Source: Brevibacillus reuszeri (GTDB lineage Bacteria; Bacillota; Bacilli; Brevibacillales; Brevibacillaceae). From it: a DNA stretch of 64,000 nt. The stretch is taken from positions 337,523 to 401,522 of the forward strand of contig NZ_BEXF01000004.1 in NCBI RefSeq assembly GCF_002897295.1. Reading direction: 5' to 3'. Below, piece after piece: positions 18,138-26,153 of this stretch (positions are counted from its first letter, which is position 1; each line of letters starts with the position of its first letter). The notes beneath the pieces are model-generated. The model ran no database searches. It saw nothing but the letters and a program-made list of their open reading frames with translations, and was not told the DNA's origin. A program made the translations under genes and the position numbers.

Positions 18138-18455
18138 ATGGCAATTGTAAATGGAACTGACCAAAACTTTTCCCAGGAAGTAGAGCAAGGCGGTACAGTC
18201 CTGGTTGACTTCTGGGCTCCATGGTGCGGCCCTTGCAAAATGATCGCTCCTGTACTTGAGCAAATCGACGGCGAAGTGGGCTCCAAGCTCAAAATCGTCA
18301 AAGTAAACGTTGACGAAAACCCAGATTCTGCTGGCCGTTTTGGTGTCATGTCCATCCCTACCTTGATCGTATTCAAAGATGGTCAACCAGTTGACAAAGT
18401 AATTGGTTTCCAACCAAAAGAAGCTTTGATGGCAACTGTAGGCAAACACCTGTAA
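18138..18455 (+). CDS. trxA: Thioredoxin
   Basis: The 105-residue protein is a full thioredoxin with FWAPWCGPCKM (active-site WCGPC at about 29-33), DENPDSAGRFGVMSIPTL (cis-Pro) and IVFKDGQPV. It reduces protein disulfides in the cytosol with thioredoxin reductase. GAGGAGGTAACTTTCC precedes the ATG. In B. subtilis it also lies between etfA and uvrC. Confidence 0.96.
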   Translation: MAIVNGTDQNFSQEVEQGGTVLVDFWAPWCGPCKMIAPVLEQIDGEVGSKLKIVKVNVDENPDSAGRFGVMSIPTLIVFKDGQPVDKVIGFQPKEALMATVGKHL

Positions 18456-18477
18456 GGATAAGGGATTATTGGCAGAG

Positions 18478-18516
18478 AAGCGGTATTTGCGCCTCGGTGC
18501 AGATGCCGCTTTTTTC
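18478..18516 (+). terminator. Terminator of trxA
   Basis: AGCGG pairs with CCGCT across an imperfect stem (18478-18510), followed by TTTTT. Confidence 0.6.
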
Positions 18517-18601
18517 ATGCGTAGGTTGGACAGAATAGTTAGAAATTTATCGGGTACGAAAATGATTTCATTCCAATCATGAACGGCATCTATGCAATAA
18601 T

Positions 18602-18620
18602 TCTGAGCGGTCGTTTGTCA
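18602..18620 (+). promoter_or_regulatory. Half-conserved FadR-like operator upstream of livJ
   Basis: CTGAGCGGTCGTTTGT repeats the left arm and centre of the fadB operator (14928-14947) with a decayed right arm. It lies about 110 bases before livJ. TATAAT at 18659-18664 may be the -10 of the transporter promoter. Confidence 0.4.
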
Positions 18621-18726
18621 AAAAATTAAGTTTACTTAGAGAAAATTATTTGCGTTTTTATAATAGTTTTATTAAACTTCAGATAATCCATAATAATTAT
18701 TTAGAAAAATTAAGGGAGGCTTTTCA

Positions 18727-19911
18727 ATGAAGGGGTTTCATTTATTAAAATCTCTGGCAACCATCTCCTTGGGTGCAGTTTTGATGGTTGGATGTTCCAG
18801 CGGCAACACCAGCGCACCAGCAGCAAATGAGGGTGGAGCCAAGCAAGAAGCGAGTGCAGATGGACAAGAGTTCACAGCGAAAATCGGCGTAGTCGGATTC
18901 CTTTCCGGATCAGGTGCCGCATATGGCGAAGCACAAAAAGCAGGCTTGGAGCTGGCTTTGGGTGAGCTGAACGAAGCCAACAAAGGCAAACTCAAGATGG
19001 AATTAAAGTTTGAAGATTCTGGCGGAGATAAAGAGGGAGCGATTAATGCGGTAAATAAACTGATTAATCAGGATAATGTTGTCGCAATCATCGGTCCTAC
19101 CCTTTCCGGTGAAATGTTTGCTGCAGGACCTGTAGCAAACGAAGCGGAGACGCCAATCTTCGGGATTTCTAATACATCTGAAGGAATCAACGATATCGGT
19201 GAGTACGTGTTCCGCAACTCCTTGCCAGAATCCATCGCGATTCCTACAGCGATGAAAGCGGCAGTTGAGAAAAACAGCTTGAAAAAAGTAGCGCTCATCT
19301 ATGCATCCAACGATGACTTTTCCGTGAACGGATACAAGGTGATGAAAGCAACTGCAGAAAAAATGGGTCTGGAAATTACTGGCGAAGCAACCTTCTCCAA
19401 TGGTGATGTTGACTTCTCTGCACAGTTGACCAAGCTGAAGCAAACCAACCCGGATGCACTCTTGGTTTCTGCTCTTTACAAAGAGGGTTCCATGGTAGTG
19501 AAAAAAGCGCGTGAGCTGGGTATTACAGGCACGATCCTTGGCGGTAATGGCTTCAACAACCCAAAAGTATTTGAAATTGCAGGTCCAGCGGCAGAAGGCT
19601 TGATTGTGGCTACTCCTTTTAGCCCAGAAAAACAAGATGACAAAGTACAAGCCTTTGTAAAAGCGTTTGAAGCAAAATACAACAAAAAGCCAGACCAATT
19701 TGCTGCACAAGCTTACGATTCCCTGTACATTATGTCTCAATCCCTGCTCGCTGCGGGCAAGGCTGATCGTGAAGAATTGCGCGGACAACTGGCACAGCTG
19801 AAAGACTTTACAGGCGTTTCAGGAAACCTCTCCTTTGACGAAAAACGTAACCCAATCGGTGATGCGGTTGTTGTTGTAGCAAAAGAAGGAAAGTTCGTAC
19901 CATTTGAATAA
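18727..19911 (+). CDS. livJ: Branched-chain amino acid ABC transporter, substrate-binding lipoprotein
   Basis: The 394-residue protein has a lipoprotein signal (VLMVGCSS, Cys about 23), an Ala/Gly-rich linker and then a type I periplasmic-binding fold: IGVVGFLSGSGAAYGEAQKAG, VVAIIGPTLSGE and AALIYASNDDFSVNG-like segments. It captures Leu/Ile/Val or a related substrate outside the cell for LivHMGF. GGGAGG precedes the ATG. It is first in the operon and is separated from livH by 184 bases of hairpins, which may set its excess over the permease. Confidence 0.88.
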   Translation: MKGFHLLKSLATISLGAVLMVGCSSGNTSAPAANEGGAKQEASADGQEFTAKIGVVGFLSGSGAAYGEAQKAGLELALGELNEANKGKLKMELKFEDSGGDKEGAINAVNKLINQDNVVAIIGPTLSGEMFAAGPVANEAETPIFGISNTSEGINDIGEYVFRNSLPESIAIPTAMKAAVEKNSLKKVALIYASNDDFSVNGYKVMKATAEKMGLEITGEATFSNGDVDFSAQLTKLKQTNPDALLVSALYKEGSMVVKKARELGITGTILGGNGFNNPKVFEIAGPAAEGLIVATPFSPEKQDDKVQAFVKAFEAKYNKKPDQFAAQAYDSLYIMSQSLLAAGKADREELRGQLAQLKDFTGVSGNLSFDEKRNPIGDAVVVVAKEGKFVPFE

Positions 19912-19918
19912 GAGAACT

Positions 19919-20044
19919 GCCCGGGCTTCCCGGGCTCTTCTTTGCAATGGAAGGCGATGCTCCGCCATTTTTTGGCGGAGTAAAGTTTTCTCGCTGGATC
20001 AGAAAGGACGAGTTCTCTACCATCGCTTCCTGATCCAGCGAGAA
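19919..20044 (+). repeat. Three tandem hairpins between livJ and livH
   Basis: Hairpin 1 is GCCCGGG-CTT-CCCGGGC (19919-19935) followed by TCTTCTTT and is terminator-like. Hairpin 2 is CTCCGCC/GGCGGAG (19960-19980). Hairpin 3 is a perfect 15-bp pair, TTCTCGCTGGATCAG (19988-20002) with CTGATCCAGCGAGAA (20030-20044), that extends further with one bulge. They would cut read-through into livH and protect the livJ message 3' end. Confidence 0.75.
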
Positions 20045-20095
20045 CAACTTCAAGCATTCAAACTATTTAAACGACTTTCAGTGAGGTGAGGCAGT

Positions 20096-20962
20096 TTGTT
20101 TTGGCAGCAATTAGTCAATGGTTTAACGGTAGGTAGTACCTATTCCTTAATCGCATTGGGCTATACTCTCATTTTTGGAGTTTTAGGCATCATTAACATG
20201 GCCCATGGTCAAATTTTTATTTTCGGATCGTTAGTTGGACTAGTCCTGATGACCAGCTTGAATTTGCCACTCGGGGTGGCGTTAGTAGCAGCCGTAGTGG
20301 TTTCGGCGGTATTAGGATTGGTTTTGGAGTATACAGCACTTCGTCCGCTTCGCAAGAAAAACGTACCTCATTTGGCGTCACTGATCAGTACAATCGGGTT
20401 TGCCATTTTGGTCGAGGAAGCGATGCACAAATTATTTGGAGCGGATTCTCGCGCTTTCCCGCAATCGTTTGGAGATACTCCCTTTGATTTGGGCATTATT
20501 CAAATTCGCAGTGTCGATCTCGTTATTTTAGGGATTTCACTCGTTTTGATGTTCGTTCTGCATTTTTGGATTCAGAAAACCAAAATGGGCAAAGCGATTC
20601 GTGCTACGGCTGAAAATACGGATACGGCAAACATTTTGGGGATCAATACCAACATGGTCATCGTTGTAACAGTGATGCTGGCGTCAGCGCTTGGTGGAGT
20701 CGCGGGTATTCTGATCGGTATGGCATATTCCGCTCTCATTCCTACCATGGGGATGACTCTTGGATTTAAAGGTCTGGCTGTACTGATCTTGGGCGGGGTT
20801 GGAAGCATCCCGGGAGCAATGGTGTGTGGCGTACTGCTCGGAATTATTGAGGTCTTTACGGTCGCATATGGAGATTCGTCGTATCGTGATGCCGTTGCAT
20901 TCGGCCTCATCATCATTATTTTGCTGCTAAAGCCAGAAGGACTATTCGGACGCAAAGCGTAA
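20096..20962 (+). CDS. livH: Branched-chain amino acid ABC transporter permease LivH
   Basis: The 288-residue membrane protein starts at TTG behind GAGGTGAGG. It has about eight helices and the LivH signature NGLTVGSTYSLIALGYTLIFG and GIINMAHGQIFIFG. GLAVLILGGVGSIPGAMVCG is the cytoplasmic loop that contacts the ATPase. It forms the channel with LivM. Confidence 0.92.
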   Translation: MFWQQLVNGLTVGSTYSLIALGYTLIFGVLGIINMAHGQIFIFGSLVGLVLMTSLNLPLGVALVAAVVVSAVLGLVLEYTALRPLRKKNVPHLASLISTIGFAILVEEAMHKLFGADSRAFPQSFGDTPFDLGIIQIRSVDLVILGISLVLMFVLHFWIQKTKMGKAIRATAENTDTANILGINTNMVIVVTVMLASALGGVAGILIGMAYSALIPTMGMTLGFKGLAVLILGGVGSIPGAMVCGVLLGIIEVFTVAYGDSSYRDAVAFGLIIIILLLKPEGLFGRKA

Positions 20963-20975
20963 GGAGGTGCAAACA

Positions 20976-21938
20976 TTGGATATTCTCAATCCGTATAATT
21001 TACAGGTATTTACCTTTATTTTATTAAACAGCATTCTTGCTATCAGTATTTATATTACGCTCTCTACTGGGCAGCTTTCCTTGGGGCATGCCGGCTTTAT
21101 GAGCATTGGCGCCTTTACCGCAAGCATTTTGACCAAGCAGGCGGATATGCCGCTGTTTATTGCTATCATTATCGGTGGACTCGCAGCGGGGATCGTCGCT
21201 TTATTGATCGGTGCTCCTACTTTGAAGCTCCATGGCTTGTACCTGGCGATTGCGACCTTGGGCTTTGGGGAGGTTATTCGGGTTATTCTGCTCAATCTTG
21301 AGATTACCAATGGAGCGCTTGGACTTACAGGTCTGCAGTCCATTGGAAACTACTTGTACGATTTTGAAAAAGCGATCGGCTTAAAAGCGCAGACGATAGG
21401 GATTTCTGTCATGCAAATGAAGGCGTTGTCCACATTTGTTTTCATGCTGCTTTTGTTTGCCCTCATTCTCTTTTTGACGCTACGTTTGAACCGTTCCAGA
21501 CTTGGCCGCGCCTTTGAAGCGATTAAAGCGGATGAGACAGCAGCACGTGCGATGGGCTTGCAGGTGGCTTATTACAAAATGCTCGCTTTTATTATCGGCT
21601 CCGTACTGGCAGGAATGTGCGGGGGGCTATTTGCTCACATCACCACTACGATTACTCCAGACGATTTCAACTACCACAAGGTCGTAGAGATTCTCTCCTA
21701 CGCGGTAATCGGCGGCAGTGAGGTGGTATGGGGACCATTGTTCGGTGCTCTTGTCTTGACTGCGCTGCCAGAAGTTCTGCGCGGTTTGGCAGAGTACAAA
21801 ATGCTTATGTACGGCTTGATCATGGTCACAGTGATGGCTTTCCGTCCACATGGCTTGATTGGTACCGACACATTCCAAAAGCTGTTCCGTCGCCGCAAGG
21901 GCAAACCGTCCGGCAATGAAGCGAAGGGGGGAGTGTGA
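20976..21938 (+). CDS. livM: Branched-chain amino acid ABC transporter permease LivM
   Basis: The 320-residue protein is taken from TTG 20976 because AAGGAGG lies eight bases upstream. It has about nine helices with ISIYITLSTGQLSLGHAGFM, the LivM/BPD-2 signature, and VIGGSEVVWGPLFGALVL near the C-terminus. It partners LivH and overlaps closely with the next gene (one base apart from livG). Confidence 0.92.
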   Translation: MDILNPYNLQVFTFILLNSILAISIYITLSTGQLSLGHAGFMSIGAFTASILTKQADMPLFIAIIIGGLAAGIVALLIGAPTLKLHGLYLAIATLGFGEVIRVILLNLEITNGALGLTGLQSIGNYLYDFEKAIGLKAQTIGISVMQMKALSTFVFMLLLFALILFLTLRLNRSRLGRAFEAIKADETAARAMGLQVAYYKMLAFIIGSVLAGMCGGLFAHITTTITPDDFNYHKVVEILSYAVIGGSEVVWGPLFGALVLTALPEVLRGLAEYKMLMYGLIMVTVMAFRPHGLIGTDTFQKLFRRRKGKPSGNEAKGGV

Positions 21939-21939
21939 C

Positions 21940-22701
21940 ATGTTGCTGGAACTGACAAATGTAGGGAAAAGCTTTGGCGGCATCACCGCCCTGCGCGATG
22001 TTTCATTTTCGGTGGGGGAGGGTGAAATCGTTGGGCTGATTGGCCCCAATGGTGCGGGCAAAACGACGATTTTTAACATGGCTACGGGTATTTTTGAACC
22101 GACGACAGGTACTTTTTCGTTTGCTGGTCAGAAGCTCAACGGTATGCAGCCAAACAAAATTACGGAAATGGGCATTGCTCGTACGTTTCAAAATATTCGC
22201 CTGTTTGGTCATATGAATGCACTGGACAATGTAAAGGTTGGCTGCCATTCACGCATGAAGGCTGGCTTCTGGGCTTCCTTGCTCAAAACGCCGGGACAGC
22301 AGGCAGAAGAGAAAGCTGTAACGAAAAAAGCAGAAGAGCTGCTGGAGTTTGTAGGCTTGTCTGATGTAGCTGACGTGCGTTCTGATACGCTTGCTTACGG
22401 ACAGCAGCGTCGATTGGAGATTGCCCGGGCGCTTGCTACTGAGCCAAAGCTCTTACTTCTGGATGAGCCTGCTGCAGGAATGATTGAGACGGAGACAAAG
22501 GCGCTCATGGAGCTCGTGCGCAAAATCCGCGATGACGGGACGACTGTTTTGCTGGTTGAGCACGATATGGGACTCGTGATGAATTTGTGTGAAAAAGTCG
22601 TGTGCATTAACTTTGGCGTCAAGATCGCTGATGGAACGCCAGAAGAGGTACAAAATAATCCAGACGTAATTGAGGCTTACCTCGGCAAGGAGGACGAATA
22701 G
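21940..22701 (+). CDS. livG: Branched-chain amino acid ABC transporter ATPase LivG
   Basis: The 253-residue ATPase has Walker A GPNGAGKTT (about residue 34) and LAYGQQRRLEIARAL as signature. Walker B is LLLLDEPAAGM, and VLLVEHDMGLVMNLCEKV carries the H-loop. The start follows GGGGGGAGTGTGAC. It energises uptake with LivF. Confidence 0.93.
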   Translation: MLLELTNVGKSFGGITALRDVSFSVGEGEIVGLIGPNGAGKTTIFNMATGIFEPTTGTFSFAGQKLNGMQPNKITEMGIARTFQNIRLFGHMNALDNVKVGCHSRMKAGFWASLLKTPGQQAEEKAVTKKAEELLEFVGLSDVADVRSDTLAYGQQRRLEIARALATEPKLLLLDEPAAGMIETETKALMELVRKIRDDGTTVLLVEHDMGLVMNLCEKVVCINFGVKIADGTPEEVQNNPDVIEAYLGKEDE

Positions 22702-22702
22702 C

Positions 22703-23416
22703 ATGCTTAGCATACAAAATCTGACGACCTCCTACGGTCAAATCAAAGCGATTCGGGGTATTTCTCTGGAGGTGCCAGAGGGCAAGATCGTTTCGCTCAT
22801 TGGCGCAAACGGCGCTGGGAAAACGACCACGATGCGCACGATTGCAGGTCAGCTGAGGCCAGAGGCAGGGACCATTACGTTTCGTGGACAGCGCATCGAA
22901 GGCGCGAAGCCACACCAGATCGTAAAAACGGGACTGGCACTCGTACCGGAAGGCCGTGCCATCTTGGGCAAAATGACTGTGCTGGAAAACCTCGAAATGG
23001 GTGCGTTTCAGCGCAACGACGCCCAAGGTATTAAGGATGACATGGAAAAAATGATGGCGTGGTTTCCTATATTAAAGGAGCGCCTGACACAATTGGGTGG
23101 AACGATGTCGGGAGGACAGCAGCAAATGCTGGCGATTGCCAGAGCGTTGATGTCCAGACCGAAGCTGCTGCTCTTAGATGAGCCGTCGATGGGGCTGGCG
23201 CCGATTGTCGTGTCCGATATTTTCAAGGTAATCAAACAGATCAATGCAGAGGGAACGACGGTGCTGATCGTCGAGCAAAACGTCAAGCAGGCACTCAAAA
23301 TCGCCGACCTCGGTTATGTTCTTGAGGCTGGACAAATTGTACTCGAAGGCACGGCTGAGTCGCTGTTAAACGACGAGCGTGTAAAGGAAGCGTACCTGGG
23401 AGGACGAAAGCACTAG
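22703..23416 (+). CDS. livF: Branched-chain amino acid ABC transporter ATPase LivF
   Basis: The 237-residue ATPase has Walker A GANGAGKTTTM, signature MSGGQQQMLAIARAL, Walker B LLLLDEPSMGLAPI and H-loop VLIVEQNVKQAL. AAGGAGG ends inside livG. It is the last gene of the liv operon, followed by a terminator. The whole operon is inserted between trxA and uvrC compared with the order I recall in B. subtilis. Confidence 0.93.
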   Translation: MLSIQNLTTSYGQIKAIRGISLEVPEGKIVSLIGANGAGKTTTMRTIAGQLRPEAGTITFRGQRIEGAKPHQIVKTGLALVPEGRAILGKMTVLENLEMGAFQRNDAQGIKDDMEKMMAWFPILKERLTQLGGTMSGGQQQMLAIARALMSRPKLLLLDEPSMGLAPIVVSDIFKVIKQINAEGTTVLIVEQNVKQALKIADLGYVLEAGQIVLEGTAESLLNDERVKEAYLGGRKH

Positions 23417-23440
23417 TCATTTGAACACACATTTAAAGGA

Positions 23441-23478
23441 AAAAACTGTCGCTGGAAACACGAGGCGGCAGTTTTTTT
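23441..23478 (+). terminator. Terminator of the liv operon
   Basis: AAAAACTGTCGC pairs with GCGGCAGTTTTT, followed by more T residues. Confidence 0.8.
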
Positions 23479-23557
23479 CATTTGTCATCCATGGTACTAT
23501 GAACAGTGGAACGTATATTCCTATCACGATGTTTTTGAGGAAGGGTGCTTGATCGTC

Positions 23558-23806
23558 ATGGCAGCAAAACTGTCCAGAGAACAAACCGAATATCTGGTTC
23601 ATCAAGTGCAGCGATATTTTCATGAAGAACGATCTGAACAATTGGGGAATCTGGAAACAGAAGATCTCATTGCCTTTTTTGCCAAGGAGCTTGGCCCCTT
23701 CTTTTACAACCAAGGGGTTCAGGATAGCCGTAAGCTGTTGACTGAACGCATGAGCTCGCTTGAGGATGAACTGTACGTGCTGGAAAAACCGATTAAAATG
23801 AAGTAA
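23558..23806 (+). CDS. DUF2164 family protein
   Basis: The 82-residue protein has the DUF2164 pattern: KLSREQTEYLVHQVQRYFHEE, then LIAFFAKELGPFFYNQGVQD. The biochemical role of this family is unknown. I chose ATG 23558; a TTG at 23549 is also possible. It lies 29 bases before uvrC and may be co-transcribed with it. Confidence 0.8.
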   Translation: MAAKLSREQTEYLVHQVQRYFHEERSEQLGNLETEDLIAFFAKELGPFFYNQGVQDSRKLLTERMSSLEDELYVLEKPIKMK

Positions 23807-23835
23807 GAGAAATATAGATCGAGGAGGGAGCAGCC

Positions 23836-25617
23836 ATGAATAGCTCCTTAAAAGACAAACTGGCCGTCCTGCCAGAGAAGCCAGGCTGCTACCTGATGAA
23901 AAATGCGAGCGGGGAAATCATTTACGTCGGTAAGGCCAAAGTGCTAAAAAATCGCGTTCGCTCGTATTTTACAGGCAGTCATAATGGAAAAACGCAGCTT
24001 CTGGTCAGTGAAATTGTGGACTTTGAGTATATCGTTGTATCGTCAGCGATCGAGGCGCTCATTTTGGAGTGCAATCTGATCAAAAAGCATGATCCTCGCT
24101 ATAATGTCATGCTCCGAGATGACAAGACGTACCCGTACATCAAGATTACGAATGAGGCACAGCCACGACTGGAAATTACGCGCAAGGTTCTAAAAGACAA
24201 GGCAAAATATTTTGGGCCGTATCCAAATGCCGGCGATGCCTCCGAGGTGAAAAAGCTGCTTGATAGGCTCTATCCACTGCGCAAATGCCGCAACATGCCC
24301 AAGCAGGTGTGTCTCTATTACCATTTGGGACAATGCCTCGCTCCCTGTGTGTACGAAGTGACGGATGAGGAAAATCGGCGTCTGGTCGAAGAGATCAGCC
24401 GATTCCTCGATGGCGGTCACGAAGAGATGAAGCAGCAGCTGACCGAGAAAATGATGCAAGCCGCTGAAAGCATGGAGTTCGAACGGGCAAAGGAATACCG
24501 CGACCAGATCAAGAGTATCGAAGCGGTCATGGAAAAGCAGAAGATTACCTTTACCGATACCGTCGATCGGGATATTATCGGATTTGCTGTCGAAAAAGGC
24601 TGGATGTGCATCCAGATTTTTTACATGCGCCAGGGCAAAATGATCGAGCGTCAAACGACCTCTTTTCCTTATTACGGTGAGGAAAACGAGGATTTCATGT
24701 CCTACGTCAGCCAGTTTTACTACGATAAGCAAAACGCCCTGCCGAAAGAAATTCTGCTTCCTGAACAAAGCGATACCGAGCTTTTGAGTGACTGGCTCGG
24801 AATCAAAGTCCATGCTCCTAAACGTAGCAAAAAGCGAGAGCTGGTACAAATGGCATCTGAGAACGCCAGGATCGCCCTGCAAGAGAAGTTTGCCCTCATG
24901 TCAAAGGATGACGCGCGTACCGTTCAGGCTGTACACAATCTGGGGCATATTCTCGGCATAGGTGTCCCGCATCGTATTGAGGCGTTTGACAACTCCAACA
25001 TCCAGGGAACGGAGCCGGTATCCGCGATGATCGTGTTTACGGATGGTCGTCCGGACAAAAAGGAATACCGCAAATTCAAAATCAAAACTGTCGAAGGTCC
25101 AGATGATTACGGCTCCATGCGAGAGGTTATTCGTCGGCGTTACTCGCGTTTGCTCAAAGAGAACCAGCAGATGCCTGATCTCATCGTCATGGACGGTGGC
25201 AAAGGGCAAATCACTGCTGCCATGGATGTATTGGAAAATGAGCTTGGGCTTTATATCCCTGTCTGTGGCTTGGCAAAGGACGAGAAGCACCGCACCGCGC
25301 AGCTTCTTTTTGGAGACCCGCCAGAGCCGGTCAATCTGAAGCGTGACAGCTACGAGTTTTATTTGCTGCAGCGCATTCAGGACGAGGTGCACCGTTTTGT
25401 CATCACCTTCCACCGACAGTCTCGTACGAAAACGATGCTCTCCTCTCAGCTGGATGAGATTCCGGGCATCGGGGAAAAGCGCCGCAAGCTTCTCTTTACG
25501 CATTTTGGCTCGATGAAAAAAATGCGCGAGGCTACGGTAGAAGATTTCCGTCAGCTAGGAATCGGCGACAAGCTGGCGAGAGAAATCATCGCCCATTTGC
25601 GAAAGCTGGAGTCGTAG
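23836..25617 (+). CDS. uvrC: Excinuclease ABC subunit C
   Basis: The 593-residue protein is full length. It has an N-terminal GIY-YIG nuclease ([20 protein letters not shown]) and a UVR motif near residues 200-235 ([17 protein letters not shown]). The RNase H-like endonuclease domain has EAFDNSN (about 380) and [11 protein letters not shown], and tandem helix-hairpin-helix motifs close the protein ([17 protein letters not shown]). UvrC makes both incisions around bulky lesions in nucleotide-excision repair. GAGGAGGGAGCAGCC precedes the ATG. Confidence 0.96.
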   Translation: MNSSLKDKLAVLPEKPGCYLMKNASGEIIYVGKAKVLKNRVRSYFTGSHNGKTQLLVSEIVDFEYIVVSSAIEALILECNLIKKHDPRYNVMLRDDKTYPYIKITNEAQPRLEITRKVLKDKAKYFGPYPNAGDASEVKKLLDRLYPLRKCRNMPKQVCLYYHLGQCLAPCVYEVTDEENRRLVEEISRFLDGGHEEMKQQLTEKMMQAAESMEFERAKEYRDQIKSIEAVMEKQKITFTDTVDRDIIGFAVEKGWMCIQIFYMRQGKMIERQTTSFPYYGEENEDFMSYVSQFYYDKQNALPKEILLPEQSDTELLSDWLGIKVHAPKRSKKRELVQMASENARIALQEKFALMSKDDARTVQAVHNLGHILGIGVPHRIEAFDNSNIQGTEPVSAMIVFTDGRPDKKEYRKFKIKTVEGPDDYGSMREVIRRRYSRLLKENQQMPDLIVMDGGKGQITAAMDVLENELGLYIPVCGLAKDEKHRTAQLLFGDPPEPVNLKRDSYEFYLLQRIQDEVHRFVITFHRQSRTKTMLSSQLDEIPGIGEKRRKLLFTHFGSMKKMREATVEDFRQLGIGDKLAREIIAHLRKLES

Positions 25618-25635
25618 AAATAATCCGAAAAACGA

Positions 25636-25664
25636 TTGAACGATTTTTCGTCCCATGATATAAT
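25636..25664 (+). promoter_or_regulatory. Promoter of lysC
   Basis: TTGAAC (25636-25641) and TATAAT (25659-25664) are spaced 17 bases. Transcription should begin near 25671, just before the lysine riboswitch. Confidence 0.85.
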
Positions 25665-25686
25665 GCGATTCAAACAGAATAGTTAG

Positions 25687-25892
25687 CCTCACTTCCATAT
25701 ATGGAGTGAGGTAGAGGCGCGAAAACCAAGAGTACCACCCTGAGATCGGGTATCTGTGAAGGGTATGGGAAAGGGGAATTCGCCGAAGTATGGAGGAAAA
25801 CCCGCTTTTCTCCACGCTGGGTCTGCATTGAATAAATGCAGGACTGTCATCTCGGCAATCACCAGTTGCCAGATGGAGTGCTATCTCACGGT
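25687..25892 (+). promoter_or_regulatory. Lysine riboswitch (L box)
   Basis: P1 is formed by GTGAGGTAG (25706-25714) and CTATCTCAC (25881-25889). Between them are the conserved blocks AGAGGCGC, AGTA, GAAGGG, GGAAAGGGG, GCCGAAG, CTGGGT, ACTGTCAT and GGAGTGCTAT, in L-box order. Lysine binding should favour the downstream terminator and so lower lysC expression. A hairpin of CCTCACTTCCAT (25687-25698) with ATGGAGTGAGG (25701-25711) competes for the 5' strand of P1. Confidence 0.92.
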
Positions 25893-25966
25893 GAGTCCGT
25901 GCGTAATCATGATGGTTGGTTCTGTCATGCTGCATGGACCGCGTGTATTGGAAGGGAGGAACCGGT

Positions 25967-25981
25967 ATGTCGAAACAATAG
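25967..25981 (+). CDS. Possible four-codon leader peptide (MSKQ)
   Basis: GGAAGGGAGGAACCGGT, a strong ribosome binding site, stands before ATG TCG AAA CAA TAG. The TAG overlaps the first bases of the lysC terminator stem. It contains one lysine codon. It could be chance. Confidence 0.3.
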   Translation: MSKQ

Positions 25982-26019
25982 GCAGCGGCAGGTCTTATTC
26001 CTAGTCGATGCCTTTTTTT
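25980..26019 (+). terminator. Riboswitch-controlled terminator before lysC
   Basis: AGGCAGCGGC (25980-25989) pairs imperfectly with GTCGATGCCT (26004-26013), followed by a T run. Confidence 0.7.
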
Positions 26020-26153
26020 AATAAAATGACATAATCGCTTAAAAAGAGAAATAGAGAAACCATACAAAAAAACAAAAAAAGAGATTATACAAATACAAAA
26101 AAGAAAAACATATAACGAACATCATTGGATATGAGAAAAGGGAGAGAAGCCGC

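Noticed and set aside
20000..20044. Inverted repeat considered as a transposon end
   Set aside because: No transposase or duplication nearby, and its place between livJ and livH suits an RNA hairpin.
25756..26004. Open frame of 82 codons before lysC
   Set aside because: It runs through the lysine riboswitch core, whose RNA motifs explain the sequence.
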